Of a DNA stretch of 43,466 nucleotides, positions 34,950 through 42,267 are shown in pieces. This DNA comes from an uncultured Senegalimassilia sp. Its GTDB lineage: Bacteria; Actinomycetota; Coriobacteriia; Coriobacteriales; Eggerthellaceae. The stretch covers positions 1-43,466 of the forward strand of contig NZ_CABQJR010000022.1 of NCBI RefSeq assembly GCF_902464545.1, in the 5' to 3' direction. Every line of letters starts with the position of its first letter. Position 1 is the first letter of the stretch. The translations under genes were made by a program, and so were the position numbers. The notes beneath the pieces were generated by a model. It saw nothing but the letters and a program-made list of their open reading frames with translations. It was not told the DNA's origin and made no database searches.

Positions 34950-36893
34950 TTAGTACAGCTTGGCGCCTGCCGGGATACGGTCGGAGACCATGAGCAGGTT
35001 CAGACGCTCCTCGGTGGTGTCGTCATCGACCTTCTCCTCGTGCACGGCGGACAGCAGCATGCCGCAGGAGGCGATGCCCATCATCTTGCGCGGCGGCAGG
35101 TTGGTGATGGCCACGAGCGTGCGACCCACCAGCTCCTCCGGCTCGTAGTAGGCGTGGATGCCGGACAGGATGGTGCGATCTTCGCCCGTACCGTCATCAA
35201 GCGTGAACTGCAGCAGCTTCTTGCTCTTCGGCACGGCCACGCAATCCTTGACCTTCACGGCGCGGAAGTCGGACTTGCTGAACGTGTCGAAGTCCACCTC
35301 GTCGGCGAACAGCGGCTCGACGACCACCTTGGAGAAGTCGATGGGCTCCTCGGCGGGCTGCTCTGCCGGAGCAGCCGGACGTGCGGCGGGCTTGGCGCCG
35401 GCAGGGGCTTCGTCGCGCATGTGCGGGAACAGCAGCACATCGCGGATGGTCGGAGAATCGGTGAGCAACATGGTCAGACGGTCGATGCCGATGCCCACGC
35501 CGCCTGCCGGGGGCATGCCGTACTCGAGCGCGCGGATATAGTCGGCGTCGTAGCCCATGGCCTCGTCGTCGCCCATATCCTTGGCCTCGACCTGCGCACG
35601 GAAGCGCTCGGCCTGGTCGACCGGGTCGTTGAGCTCGTTGAAGGCGTTGGCATACTCGTGACCGCAGATGAACAGCTCGAAGCGCTCGGTGAGCTCGGGG
35701 TTGTTCGGCAGCTTCTTGGCCAGCGGGGAGATCTCCAGCGGATGCTCGGTGACGAACACGGGCTGGATGAGCTTCTCCTCGGCCACGGCCTCGAAGATCT
35801 CGGAGATGAGCTTGCCCTTGCCCCAGGCGTCCTCGGCGTGTCCGCCGTTCTTCTCCAGGATGGCCACCAGGTCCTCACGGCTGCGGTCGAAGGACACCTC
35901 TTCGCCGGCGTAGCGCGTTGCCAGACCGCACATGGTCTCGCGCGGCCACTGGCCGGACAGGTCGATGTCGACGCCCTGGTAGCTGACCTTGAGCGTGCCG
36001 CAAGCAGCCTCAGCTGCCGCCTTGATGAAGCCCTCGGTGAGGTTCATCATGCCGTTGAGGTCGGAGAAGGCCTGGTATGCCTCCATAGTGGTGAACTCAG
36101 GGTTGTGGTACGGGTCCATGCCCTCGTTGCGGAACTGACGGCCGATCTCGAACACCTTCTCGAAACCGCCTACGAGCAGACGCTTGAGCGGCAGCTCGGT
36201 GGCGATGCGCAGAAAGTAGTCGCGATCGAGCGCGTTGAAGTGCGTGACGAACGGCTTTGCGTTCGCGCCGCCCAGGATGGGGTGCAGAAACGGGGTTTCC
36301 ACCTCGTAGAAGCCCTGGTCCTCCATGTAGCGGCGGATGGCGGCGACGATCTTGAAGCGCTTCTCGAAGACCTGCTTGACCTCGGGGTTCATGACCAGGT
36401 CGACGTAACGCTGGCGATAACGCGTCTCCTTGTCCGCCAGGCCGTGGAACTTCTCGGGCAGCGGGCGGATGGACTTGCTGAGCAGCTCGAAGGACGAGAC
36501 GGCCACGGACAGCTGGCCGCGACGCGTGCGCATCATAGCGCCCTCGACGCCGATCCAGTCGCCCACATCAAGGTCCTTCAAGCGGCCGAAGGCCTCTTCG
36601 CCCAGCTCGTTGATGCGGCAGAACAGCTGCATGTCGCCTGTGGCGTCGCGCAGGCCCAGAAAGGCGATCTTGCCCTGAACGCGCTTGGACATGATACGGC
36701 CGGCGACCTTAACCAGGTCCTCGGTGGAATCCCCGTCCTCAAGGTGCGCGTACAGCTGCTCGAGCTCGGCTAGGTGATGGCTGTAGTCGAACGCATGACC
36801 ATAGGGGTTCTGGCCGGCATCGAGCATGGCCTGGCGCTTGGCCTTGCGCACCTCGATGGGATCGTCTTCGATAACTTCAGGGGTATTGCTCAT
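34950..36893 (-). CDS. lysS: Lysyl-tRNA synthetase (class II) with C-terminal tRNA-binding domain
   Basis: The first 490 or so residues are a normal class II LysRS: an OB fold (KVAGRIMSKRVQGKIAFLGLRD), motif 1 to 2 (FRNEGMDPYHNPEFTTMEAY) and motif 3 (GGVGIGIDRLTMLLT). An Ala/Pro-rich linker (about 494-530) leads to an extra OB-fold domain of about 110 residues (SDFRAVKVKDC, LLQFTLDDGTGEDRTILSGI, VAITNLPPRKMMGIASCGMLL) of the Trbp111/MetRS C-terminal type (PF01588). This domain usually binds the tRNA elbow. At 647 residues it is longer than the usual 500. The fusion is in one open frame, with no stop or frameshift. Confidence 0.96.
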   Translation of the reverse strand: MSNTPEVIEDDPIEVRKAKRQAMLDAGQNPYGHAFDYSHHLAELEQLYAHLEDGDSTEDLVKVAGRIMSKRVQGKIAFLGLRDATGDMQLFCRINELGEEAFGRLKDLDVGDWIGVEGAMMRTRRGQLSVAVSSFELLSKSIRPLPEKFHGLADKETRYRQRYVDLVMNPEVKQVFEKRFKIVAAIRRYMEDQGFYEVETPFLHPILGGANAKPFVTHFNALDRDYFLRIATELPLKRLLVGGFEKVFEIGRQFRNEGMDPYHNPEFTTMEAYQAFSDLNGMMNLTEGFIKAAAEAACGTLKVSYQGVDIDLSGQWPRETMCGLATRYAGEEVSFDRSREDLVAILEKNGGHAEDAWGKGKLISEIFEAVAEEKLIQPVFVTEHPLEISPLAKKLPNNPELTERFELFICGHEYANAFNELNDPVDQAERFRAQVEAKDMGDDEAMGYDADYIRALEYGMPPAGGVGIGIDRLTMLLTDSPTIRDVLLFPHMRDEAPAGAKPAARPAAPAEQPAEEPIDFSKVVVEPLFADEVDFDTFSKSDFRAVKVKDCVAVPKSKKLLQFTLDDGTGEDRTILSGIHAYYEPEELVGRTLVAITNLPPRKMMGIASCGMLLSAVHEEKVDDDTTEERLNLLMVSDRIPAGAKLY

Positions 36894-37086
36894 GGGAAAG
36901 CCCTTCTAAGTACAGGGATTTGATTGAGTAAGCGAGAGCGGCTGCGGTGCGCCGGGTTTGACCGAAACGAGCAGGCATAGGCCCGTAGCCTTGTCCGTGG
37001 AACCGAATGCGCAAGCGACGCGGCACAGCCAGCCGCAACATCGAGATGTTCCGCTTACCCACAGGCAAGCGGAACTTGCAAATCTG

Positions 37087-37554
37087 CTAGTGCTCGATGT
37101 TGACGATCTTCATCTTGATGACGCGGCCGGTCGGGCCGGTGGTCTCGATCTCGTCGCCCTTCTTGTGGGCCAGCAGCGCGGCGCCCACCGGGGACTCGTT
37201 GGAGATCTTGCCGGCATGGCTGTCGGCCTCGGCGCCGCCCACGATGGTGAACACGCGCTCACGGCCGCCCATGTCGACGGTGACGGTGGAGCCGATGTGC
37301 ACGGAGTTGGAGCGCTTCGGGGTTGCCACGACGGTGGCCTCGCCCAGGATGCGGGTGATCTCGGCGATGCGCGCCTCGAGCATGCCCTGCTCGTTCTTCG
37401 CGTCGTCGTACTCGGAGTTCTCGGAGATGTCGCCGAACTCGCGCGCTACCTTGATACGCTCGCCCACCTCGGCGCGCTTCTCGGTTTCCAGATAATGCAG
37501 CTCCTCTTCGAGCTGCTGCTTGCCCTCGGGGGTAAGAATGTAGTTGTCAGCCAT
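37087..37554 (-). CDS. greA: Transcription elongation factor GreA
   Basis: A 155-residue GreA. MADNYILTPEGKQQLEEEL begins the antiparallel coiled coil, with EFGDISENSEYDDAKNEQ at its tip (the acidic tip residues promote cleavage of backtracked RNA). The C-terminal FKBP-like domain includes YxIVGGAEAD, SNESPVGAALLAHKKGDE. The start is ATG at 37554 with AGGTGA upstream; an in-frame GTG three codons earlier is possible. It precedes lysS by 193 bp on the same strand. A stem-loop (37048-37075, GTTCCGCTT / AAGCGGAAC) lies between them but lacks a T run. Confidence 0.95.
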   Translation of the reverse strand: MADNYILTPEGKQQLEEELHYLETEKRAEVGERIKVAREFGDISENSEYDDAKNEQGMLEARIAEITRILGEATVVATPKRSNSVHIGSTVTVDMGGRERVFTIVGGAEADSHAGKISNESPVGAALLAHKKGDEIETTGPTGRVIKMKIVNIEH

Positions 37555-37574
37555 GTTGTTCACCTATCTATACG

Positions 37575-37618
37575 AAAAAAGCGGTATGCGCCGGGCCGCA
37601 GCCCGTTGCGCATACCGC
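37575..37618 (-). terminator. Intrinsic terminator after tatA
   Basis: GCGGTATGCGC / GCGCATACCGC (11 bp, with an inner CGGGC/GCCCG stem) is followed on the minus strand by TTTTTTCG. It separates tatA from greA. Confidence 0.9.
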
Positions 37619-37642
37619 GTACCAACCTTGTGAAGCTGCGAT

Positions 37643-37885
37643 CTACTCGCTCTTCTTGCGGGCAGCGGTGGTCTTCTTCTTGGCGGCGTCCTCGTCGCCT
37701 TCCTCGACCTCGACCTCGTCGGCCTCTTCCTCGGCCTTCTTAGAATCGCCCATGCCCTCGCGCAGGTTCTTCACGGTCTTGCCCAGAGCGCTACCGAGTT
37801 TTGGCAGATTCTTCGGGCCGAAGATAAGCAGGATCACCACGAGGATGATCAGAAGCTCAGGCACGCCCATTCCCAGAAATTTCAT
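37643..37885 (-). CDS. tatA: Sec-independent protein translocase TatA
   Basis: An 80-residue TatA/E-type protein: MKFLGMGVPELLIILVVILLIFGPKNLPKLG forms a short membrane helix (residues about 8-21), the FGP hinge (22-24) and an amphipathic helix, followed by an acidic then Lys-rich tail. TatA forms the variable pore for folded proteins. The start at 37885 has GGAGGAC upstream; a longer frame is not supported. No tatB/tatC is in the window. The twin-arginine signal on the hydrolase at 17.9 kb is a likely substrate. Confidence 0.92.
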   Translation of the reverse strand: MKFLGMGVPELLIILVVILLIFGPKNLPKLGSALGKTVKNLREGMGDSKKAEEEADEVEVEEGDEDAAKKKTTAARKKSE

Positions 37886-38032
37886 GTGTCCTCCAAGTAC
37901 TCGTCCCAGCCCGGGCATCGGGCCGTGATATGCAACGCCGCGTACTTTAGCATAACCGCAGCTTGCCGACGCACCTTCGATGAAAAGCACACGCGCTTGC
38001 GCAGCACTCCAACGGATATGCACGGTTGCACG

Positions 38033-38061
38033 AAAAAGGCTCGGTGCGAACACCGAGCCTT
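38033..38061 (-). terminator. Intrinsic terminator of tRNA-Pro
   Basis: AAGGCTCGGTG-TTCG-CACCGAGCCTT (11 bp, UUCG loop) with TTTCG after it, beginning 11 bp past the encoded CCA. Confidence 0.92.
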
Positions 38062-38071
38062 GACCATGCAA

Positions 38072-38148
38072 TGGTCGGGATGACAGGATTTGAACCTGCG
38101 GCCTCTGCGTCCCGAACGCAGCGCTCTACCAAGCTGAGCCACATCCCG
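38072..38148 (-). tRNA. tRNA-Pro (anticodon CGG)
   Basis: 5' CGGGATG pairs with CATCCCG; the anticodon stem CTGCG/CGCAG encloses TTCGGGA, giving CGG. The T arm GGTTCAAATCC is intact and ACCA is encoded (77 nt). It is monocistronic, between a promoter-like box and a strong terminator. Confidence 0.96.
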
Positions 38149-38172
38149 ATTGCCGCTTTCGCAGCGGGGAAT

Positions 38173-38181
38173 ATATTAGCA
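38173..38181 (-). promoter_or_regulatory. Extended -10 promoter box of tRNA-Pro
   Basis: TGCTAATAT on the minus strand fits an extended -10 (TGn plus TAATAT), giving a start about 18 bp before the tRNA. No -35 was seen. Confidence 0.5.
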
Positions 38182-38235
38182 TAACCATCCGGCATCCGCG
38201 ACGACTTTTTTCAAAATTTGCGGCCGAATGCGCCC

Positions 38236-39408
38236 CTACCGCTTGAAATTCGACAAGATTCCCGGTCTGGCCTGGGGTTTCGACAAATAGATGAAACGCG
38301 GTTCGAAGTCGAACAGCTCGGCGGTGCACACCTGTGGGCTTACCGTGATGCACTTCTTCATGCACGCATCCACGCACAGGCCGCATTGCACGCACTCGGC
38401 GCAGGAGAATTCCAGGAAGCTGCCGCCGTCGGGCGTGCCGTCGGCGTTGGGACTGGGTTTGATGGAGCTTTTTGCAAGCGCACCCGTAGGGCAGAACACC
38501 GCGCACATGCCGCACGAGTTGCACACGGAGGCATCGATCTCCACCCTGCCGAACAGGCGCGTCTCGACCTGCTCGACCGCAGGCTCGCCCAAACGGTCCA
38601 TGGCATCGAGCACCTGGCTGCGGCGCCGCTCCTGAAACTGGGGCAGCGTGCCCGATGCGCCCGCCCCCAGCTGTTCGCGAAGCGTGGCTTCCTTTGCCTG
38701 CATCCCCAGGTTTTTGCGGATGACCATCTCGGCGGTCTTGCCCGCCGCGCTGGCCGTCCACGAGGTTGCGCTGGTGAAGAAGCCACGGCGCGCCTCGCCG
38801 AGCAGGCTGTTGGCGTTCTTGAGCGCCAGCCCTTCGGGGAACTCCGACGCGCGGGAGACCATTGCCGGCGCCCCCTGCGCCTGCATCAGGTTGTTAGCGG
38901 AAGCGATGGTTTCGTCCACGCCGGGCGAGGTCGCCCTGAACCTGCACGTCTTGCAGCACCCGTCCACCAACACGATGTCCTTGGCGCCGACCGCCGCCAA
39001 GCCGAGCAGCAGGCTTTCGTCGACGCGCGCCAGGCAGGGCACCTCGGCAAACTTGTGCGGGTCTGCCAGGCCCTTGGACGCGATGCGGGCGCAGGCGACG
39101 ACCGCGCGCCCATCAAGTGCGGCCATGGCCTCTGCCGCCGCCTGCTCAAGCGACTCGTCGGCAGGGCGAACGGGGATCAGGGCCTCGGTGGGGCAAACAA
39201 CCGTGCAGGCCCCACACGCCACGCAAGCCTTGTGATCGACGCTGAGCACGTTGTTGTGCACGCTGATGGCATCCGCCGGGCAGGCATCGATGCACTTGCG
39301 GCACGAGGCGTTACGGTTGCGTACGGCCACACAGCGTTTCGAAGCTGGCACGACGGCCTTGTCCTCAAGCTCCTCGGCCACTTCTATGATGTCTGCGATG
39401 TTGGGCAT
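38236..39408 (-). CDS. Multi-[4Fe-4S] protein with a FlpD/MvhD-like centre
   Basis: A 390-residue cytoplasmic Fe-S protein. Residues 26-44 hold an expanded motif (Cys26, 36, 39, 43), and 62-73 a standard CxxCxxCxxxCP (CVACGACTVVCP). The middle (about 95-170) has VACARI, VPCLARVDESLLLGLAAVGAKDIVLVDGCCKTCRF, which resembles the 'hydrogenase iron-sulfur subunit' (FlpD/MvhD) pattern. Near the C terminus are CNSCGMCAVFCP and CAECVQCGLCVDAC. It would carry electrons between partners. GGGGGAAGG precedes the start. It follows mobBA on the same strand (133-bp gap), so a link to molybdoenzyme electron supply is plausible; exact role unknown. Confidence 0.8.
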   Translation of the reverse strand: MPNIADIIEVAEELEDKAVVPASKRCVAVRNRNASCRKCIDACPADAISVHNNVLSVDHKACVACGACTVVCPTEALIPVRPADESLEQAAAEAMAALDGRAVVACARIASKGLADPHKFAEVPCLARVDESLLLGLAAVGAKDIVLVDGCCKTCRFRATSPGVDETIASANNLMQAQGAPAMVSRASEFPEGLALKNANSLLGEARRGFFTSATSWTASAAGKTAEMVIRKNLGMQAKEATLREQLGAGASGTLPQFQERRRSQVLDAMDRLGEPAVEQVETRLFGRVEIDASVCNSCGMCAVFCPTGALAKSSIKPSPNADGTPDGGSFLEFSCAECVQCGLCVDACMKKCITVSPQVCTAELFDFEPRFIYLSKPQARPGILSNFKR

Positions 39409-39541
39409 TCGCCTTCCCCCTCGTTTAGTCCCGCGCGTATATGCCGCGGCGAAGATTAGCGTACGACCGCTGCACGCGACGAGTTCGCATCATAATCTGC
39501 GCGAAATCGGCGCGGGTCGGACGCGGGCGCTTCACATGGCG

Positions 39542-40885
39542 CTACTCGCACTCGATGCGCTCCTGCACGATGCGCTCGAGCGCCGCCAGCTCGTCGGGCG
39601 TGTTCGCGTTCATGAAGCACCCGCCCATAGGCTCGGCCTCAAGCACCTTCTTTTGCGGGAACTCGCACACGTTGACCTGGTTGAAGAACACCTGAGCGCG
39701 CTTCTCTCCCTCATTGAGCGCCTCGCGCACGGCCGGCAAGCAGCCCGAGCGGCGGTAGATCGCGTGAAACGGCTCGAAGCCATGCTTGTTGACGGGCACC
39801 ACCACATCAGCCCCCGTCCTGGTCATCTCGAGCGCTTCGGCGACCACGAGCGACGGCGACGCGAGCACCATGTCGCAGGCCACAACGGCCACGTAGGGGT
39901 TGCGGGCGCAGCGAAGTGCCGTGTAAAGGCCCGGCAGCGCGCCGCGCTCGTTGATGACGTCGGACTCGAAGCGGATACTCAGTTCGGGATACTGCTCTTG
40001 CAGAAACGCAAGCTCCTCCGGCTCATTGGTGGTGATGATGAGTTCATCGGCCACCGGCGAGAGCCTCTCGACCAAACGGCAGATGAGCGGCCGGCCGCAG
40101 AACGGGACCGTTGCCTTGCTGCGACCCATGCGGCGGCTCTCGCCGCCGGCCTGGATGACCATAGACACGCGCGGACGCGCGAAGCTCGCCTGCAGAAAAA
40201 CCGCCAACCCTGCCACATCGTTGATATCGAACGCCGGGATGCCGTATATGCCGGCGGCTTCAGCAGCCAGCGGGATGTCGGTGACCACCGCGACCGTTGC
40301 GGCCGTGGGCATCTTGTTGGAGATGTCGGCATGGTCGGGATAGCTGCGCGCGAGGCGGTCCTCCTCGACCTGGTCCAAAGGCTGCGCCACGGGATGATCA
40401 TCGGGGTGGACATCGGCCGCATGAGGCACGGAGCCGCGTCCGAACTGGGTGAAATCCGTGCCGAGCGCCCATCCCTTGCGAGCACCCTCGACGAACACCT
40501 CGGCGGTTCGGGCATCGGCCTTGTTGCCGGCGCGCATGATCTCGATGGTGGGCAGGCCGCTCTTGCGATAGCCCTCGACGATCACCACATCGTGGCCGGG
40601 CATGCTCGCCACGATGTCGGCGCATTCCGCTTCCCCATCGGTGGTTTGGATGCGCGCCATCTGGCCCGGAGCCGCGATAACCGTCTCGCTGGCGCCGGCG
40701 TGGCGATGCCGCCACGAGTCTTTCCCGGGGATGTCGATATCGAACCCGACATGGCTGTGGTGCTTGACGCTGCCCACGTCCAGACCGCGACCGACCAGCT
40801 CGGCGATGAGCTTCTCGATAAGGGTTGTCTTGCCGGAATTATGACGCCCGACGATGGAGACCGCGGGGCTGGGAAATTTGATCAT
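39542..40885 (-). CDS. mobBA: MobB-MobA fusion: molybdenum cofactor guanylyltransferase
   Basis: One 447-residue frame holds MobB first (P-loop GRHNSGKTT, residues 13-21; HHSHVGFDIDIPGKDSWRHRHAGA, then MobB core) and MobA second (IQAGGESRRMGRSKATVPFCGRPL from residue 244; LPGLYTAL; VACDMV). MobA adds GMP to molybdopterin to form MGD for DMSO-reductase-family enzymes; MobB is a GTP-binding helper. A linker of about 90 residues with a His/Asp-rich segment (VHPDDHP) joins them. The start at 40885 has AAAGGA 7 nt upstream; the ATG two codons earlier would be too close. It heads the minus-strand group with the Fe-S gene. Confidence 0.93.
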   Translation of the reverse strand: MIKFPSPAVSIVGRHNSGKTTLIEKLIAELVGRGLDVGSVKHHSHVGFDIDIPGKDSWRHRHAGASETVIAAPGQMARIQTTDGEAECADIVASMPGHDVVIVEGYRKSGLPTIEIMRAGNKADARTAEVFVEGARKGWALGTDFTQFGRGSVPHAADVHPDDHPVAQPLDQVEEDRLARSYPDHADISNKMPTAATVAVVTDIPLAAEAAGIYGIPAFDINDVAGLAVFLQASFARPRVSMVIQAGGESRRMGRSKATVPFCGRPLICRLVERLSPVADELIITTNEPEELAFLQEQYPELSIRFESDVINERGALPGLYTALRCARNPYVAVVACDMVLASPSLVVAEALEMTRTGADVVVPVNKHGFEPFHAIYRRSGCLPAVREALNEGEKRAQVFFNQVNVCEFPQKKVLEAEPMGGCFMNANTPDELAALERIVQERIECE

Positions 40886-40895
40886 GCGCATATCC

Positions 40896-40917
40896 TTTCG
40901 TACGAAAAAGTATAGCA
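40896..40917 (-). promoter_or_regulatory. mobBA extended -10 promoter with palindrome at the start site
   Basis: TGCTATACT (40909-40917, minus strand) is an extended -10. Overlapping it toward the gene is the perfect 12-bp palindrome TTTCGTACGAAA (40896-40907), located at the expected transcription start; a repressor could bind there. The -35 is poor. The leader would be very short, about 17 nt. Confidence 0.6.
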
Positions 40918-40970
40918 TGTGCTTTCCGACGCACACCCCGCGCACAAGACCAGGCCCAGGCGTTCCATGT

Positions 40971-40987
40971 ACTTCATCTAATGAAGT
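40971..40987. promoter_or_regulatory. Operator-like inverted repeat between divergent promoters
   Basis: ACTTCAT-CTA-ATGAAGT is a perfect 7-bp inverted repeat with a 3-nt centre. It lies between the mobBA promoter (minus) and the small-RNA promoter (plus), about 21 bp upstream of the latter's -35. The regulator is unknown. Confidence 0.6.
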
Positions 40988-41008
40988 GCTTATGATTGAT
41001 AGATTTTA

Positions 41009-41037
41009 TTGATATTCCGTGAAGAGATTGCTATAAT
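41009..41037 (+). promoter_or_regulatory. Near-consensus sigma-70 promoter
   Basis: TTGATA (41009-41014), a 17-nt spacer and TATAAT (41032-41037). This is the best promoter match seen on the plus strand in the window. No protein gene follows; the next signal is a terminator 45 bp downstream. Confidence 0.85.
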
Positions 41038-41043
41038 GAATTT

Positions 41044-41120
41044 GCTTTTTTCGATGGCTTCGGCTTCGTTAAAAGGAAGAGAAGGGATTCCGTTTTTTGG
41101 AGGGGGCGGAATCCCTTTTT
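41044..41120 (+). ncRNA. Candidate small RNA of about 77 nt
   Basis: Bounded by the promoter at 41009-41037 and the terminator at 41082-41120. Its 5' part folds into a hairpin: C45UUUU...AAAAG75 (last two digits of position), an inner CGA/UCG part and a C(UUCG)G tetraloop. A purine linker (GGAAGAGA) leads to the terminator, whose 14-nt loop TTTTTTGGAGGGGG exposes an SD-like GGAGG. It does not match SRP RNA, 6S or tmRNA. A short open frame from ATG 41036 crosses the region but has no ribosome site. Confidence 0.55.
41082..41120 (+). terminator. Intrinsic terminator of the candidate small RNA
   Basis: AAGGGATTCCG / CGGAATCCCTT (11 bp, 14-nt loop) followed by TTT. It cannot belong to recR, which is on the other strand, or to mobBA, which runs away from it. 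Confidence 0.85.
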
Positions 41121-41155
41121 CTATGCCAAAACGCCGCCATCAGGCGAAACATGCA

Positions 41156-41183
41156 GGCCCCGCAGCTGTTCGGCTGCGGGGCC
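41156..41183 (-). terminator. Probable terminator of the dnaX-ebfC-recR operon
   Basis: GGCCCCGCAGC / GCTGCGGGGCC (11 bp, 6-nt loop), 55 bp past the recR stop. The T run on the minus strand is short (TGCATGTTTCG). Confidence 0.65.
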
Positions 41184-41238
41184 CGATTCGCTCCCATGGG
41201 TTTTGGCGCTACGGAAAACGCACGCAACGGAGACTGCG

Positions 41239-41835
41239 CTACAGCACGCGCCTTGCCTCAAGCGCCCGTCCGAGCGTCACCTCGTCGGCAAACTCCAGGT
41301 CGCCGCCCACGGGCAGGCCGCTGGCAAGACGCGTGACCTTGATGCCCAGGGGCTTGATCAAGCGCGCAAGATAGGCGGCGGTGGTCTCCCCTTCCACGTT
41401 GGGATTGGTGGCCAGCACCACCTCCTGGATATCCTCGCTGCCCAGACGCTGCATCAACTGGGGGATGCGAAGGTCATCGGGCCCGATGCCGTCCATAGGC
41501 GACAGAGCGCCCCCCAGCACGTGGTACACGCCCTGGAACACGGCGGTGCGCTCGATGGGCGGGATATCGCGCGGCTCGCTGACCACGCACAGCAGCTGCT
41601 GGTTGCGGCTGGTCGAGCGACAGATCTCGCACAGGTCGTCCTCGGCATAGTTGAAGCAACGGCTGCAGAAATGCACCGTGTCCTTCACCTCCACGATGGC
41701 CTGCGCCAAGCGCAGCGCCGTGGCGCGGTCGGAGTTCAAAATCCAATACGCCATGCGCTGCGCCGATTTCGGGCCCACGCCGGGAAGGCGTTCGAGCTCG
41801 TCGAGCAGCTTTTGGATTGCGGGAGCCGATTGCAC
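41239..41835 (-). CDS. recR: Recombination mediator RecR
   Basis: A 198-residue RecR: helix-hairpin-helix LPGVGPKSAQRMAYW, C4 zinc finger (Cys57, 60, 69, 72), Toprim domain (LCVVSEPRDI; VLATNPNVEGETTAAYL) and the C-terminal ASGLPVGGDLEFADE. With RecF/RecO it loads RecA at gaps. The start is GTG at 41835. It is the last gene of dnaX-ebfC-recR, 12 bp after ebfC. Confidence 0.97.
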   Translation of the reverse strand: MQSAPAIQKLLDELERLPGVGPKSAQRMAYWILNSDRATALRLAQAIVEVKDTVHFCSRCFNYAEDDLCEICRSTSRNQQLLCVVSEPRDIPPIERTAVFQGVYHVLGGALSPMDGIGPDDLRIPQLMQRLGSEDIQEVVLATNPNVEGETTAAYLARLIKPLGIKVTRLASGLPVGGDLEFADEVTLGRALEARRVL

Positions 41836-41847
41836 GGAACCGCTTCC

Positions 41848-42192
41848 CTACATCAGGCCGGGGATGCTCATGCCGCCGGTTGCGGCGTTGATGCGCTGAG
41901 CGCCGAGCTCGGCCACGCCGCGCAGCGCCTCGTTGACGGCCGCGGTGATCATGTCCTGCAGCATCTCCACGTCCTCGGGGTCCACCGCCTCGGGGTCGAT
42001 GGTCAGGCTGACCAGGCTGTTGTCACCCTGGGCGACCGCCTTGACCATGCCGCCGCCGGCGGAAGCCTCGAAGGTCATGTCCTTGATCTCCTCCTGCGCG
42101 CGGGCAAGTTCGACCTGCATCTTCTGAGCCTGCTTCATCATGGCGCCCATGTTGCCCATGCCGCCGCCGGGGAATCCGCCTTTACGTCCCAT
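41848..42192 (-). CDS. Nucleoid-associated protein, YbaB/EbfC family
   Basis: A 114-residue protein: MGRKGGFPGGGMGNMGAMMKQAQKMQVELARAQEEI, a two-helix arm, and a core with MVKAVAQGDNSLVSLTIDPEAV. Members bind DNA as dimers and help organise the nucleoid. The Gly/Met-rich start is normal for Gram-positive and actinobacterial homologues. Start ATG at 42192 with AGGAAACG upstream; it sits between dnaX and recR, as is common. Confidence 0.95.
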   Translation of the reverse strand: MGRKGGFPGGGMGNMGAMMKQAQKMQVELARAQEEIKDMTFEASAGGGMVKAVAQGDNSLVSLTIDPEAVDPEDVEMLQDMITAAVNEALRGVAELGAQRINAATGGMSIPGLM

Positions 42193-42267
42193 ATCGTTTC
42201 CTGTTCTAATCGCGAATGTACGGGTTTCAAACCATTGCATTGTACCGGGCGCGAGCCCGGATGTGCG

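Noticed and set aside
41044..41120. SRP (4.5S) RNA, expected near dnaX-recR in some genomes
   Set aside because: The conserved SRP Alu/domain IV sequence (GGAAGCAGC-type) is absent and the transcript is too short.
41036..41374. Open frame from ATG 41036 through the small-RNA region
   Set aside because: No ribosome site, crosses an intrinsic terminator and then runs antisense into the end of recR, so a protein is unlikely.
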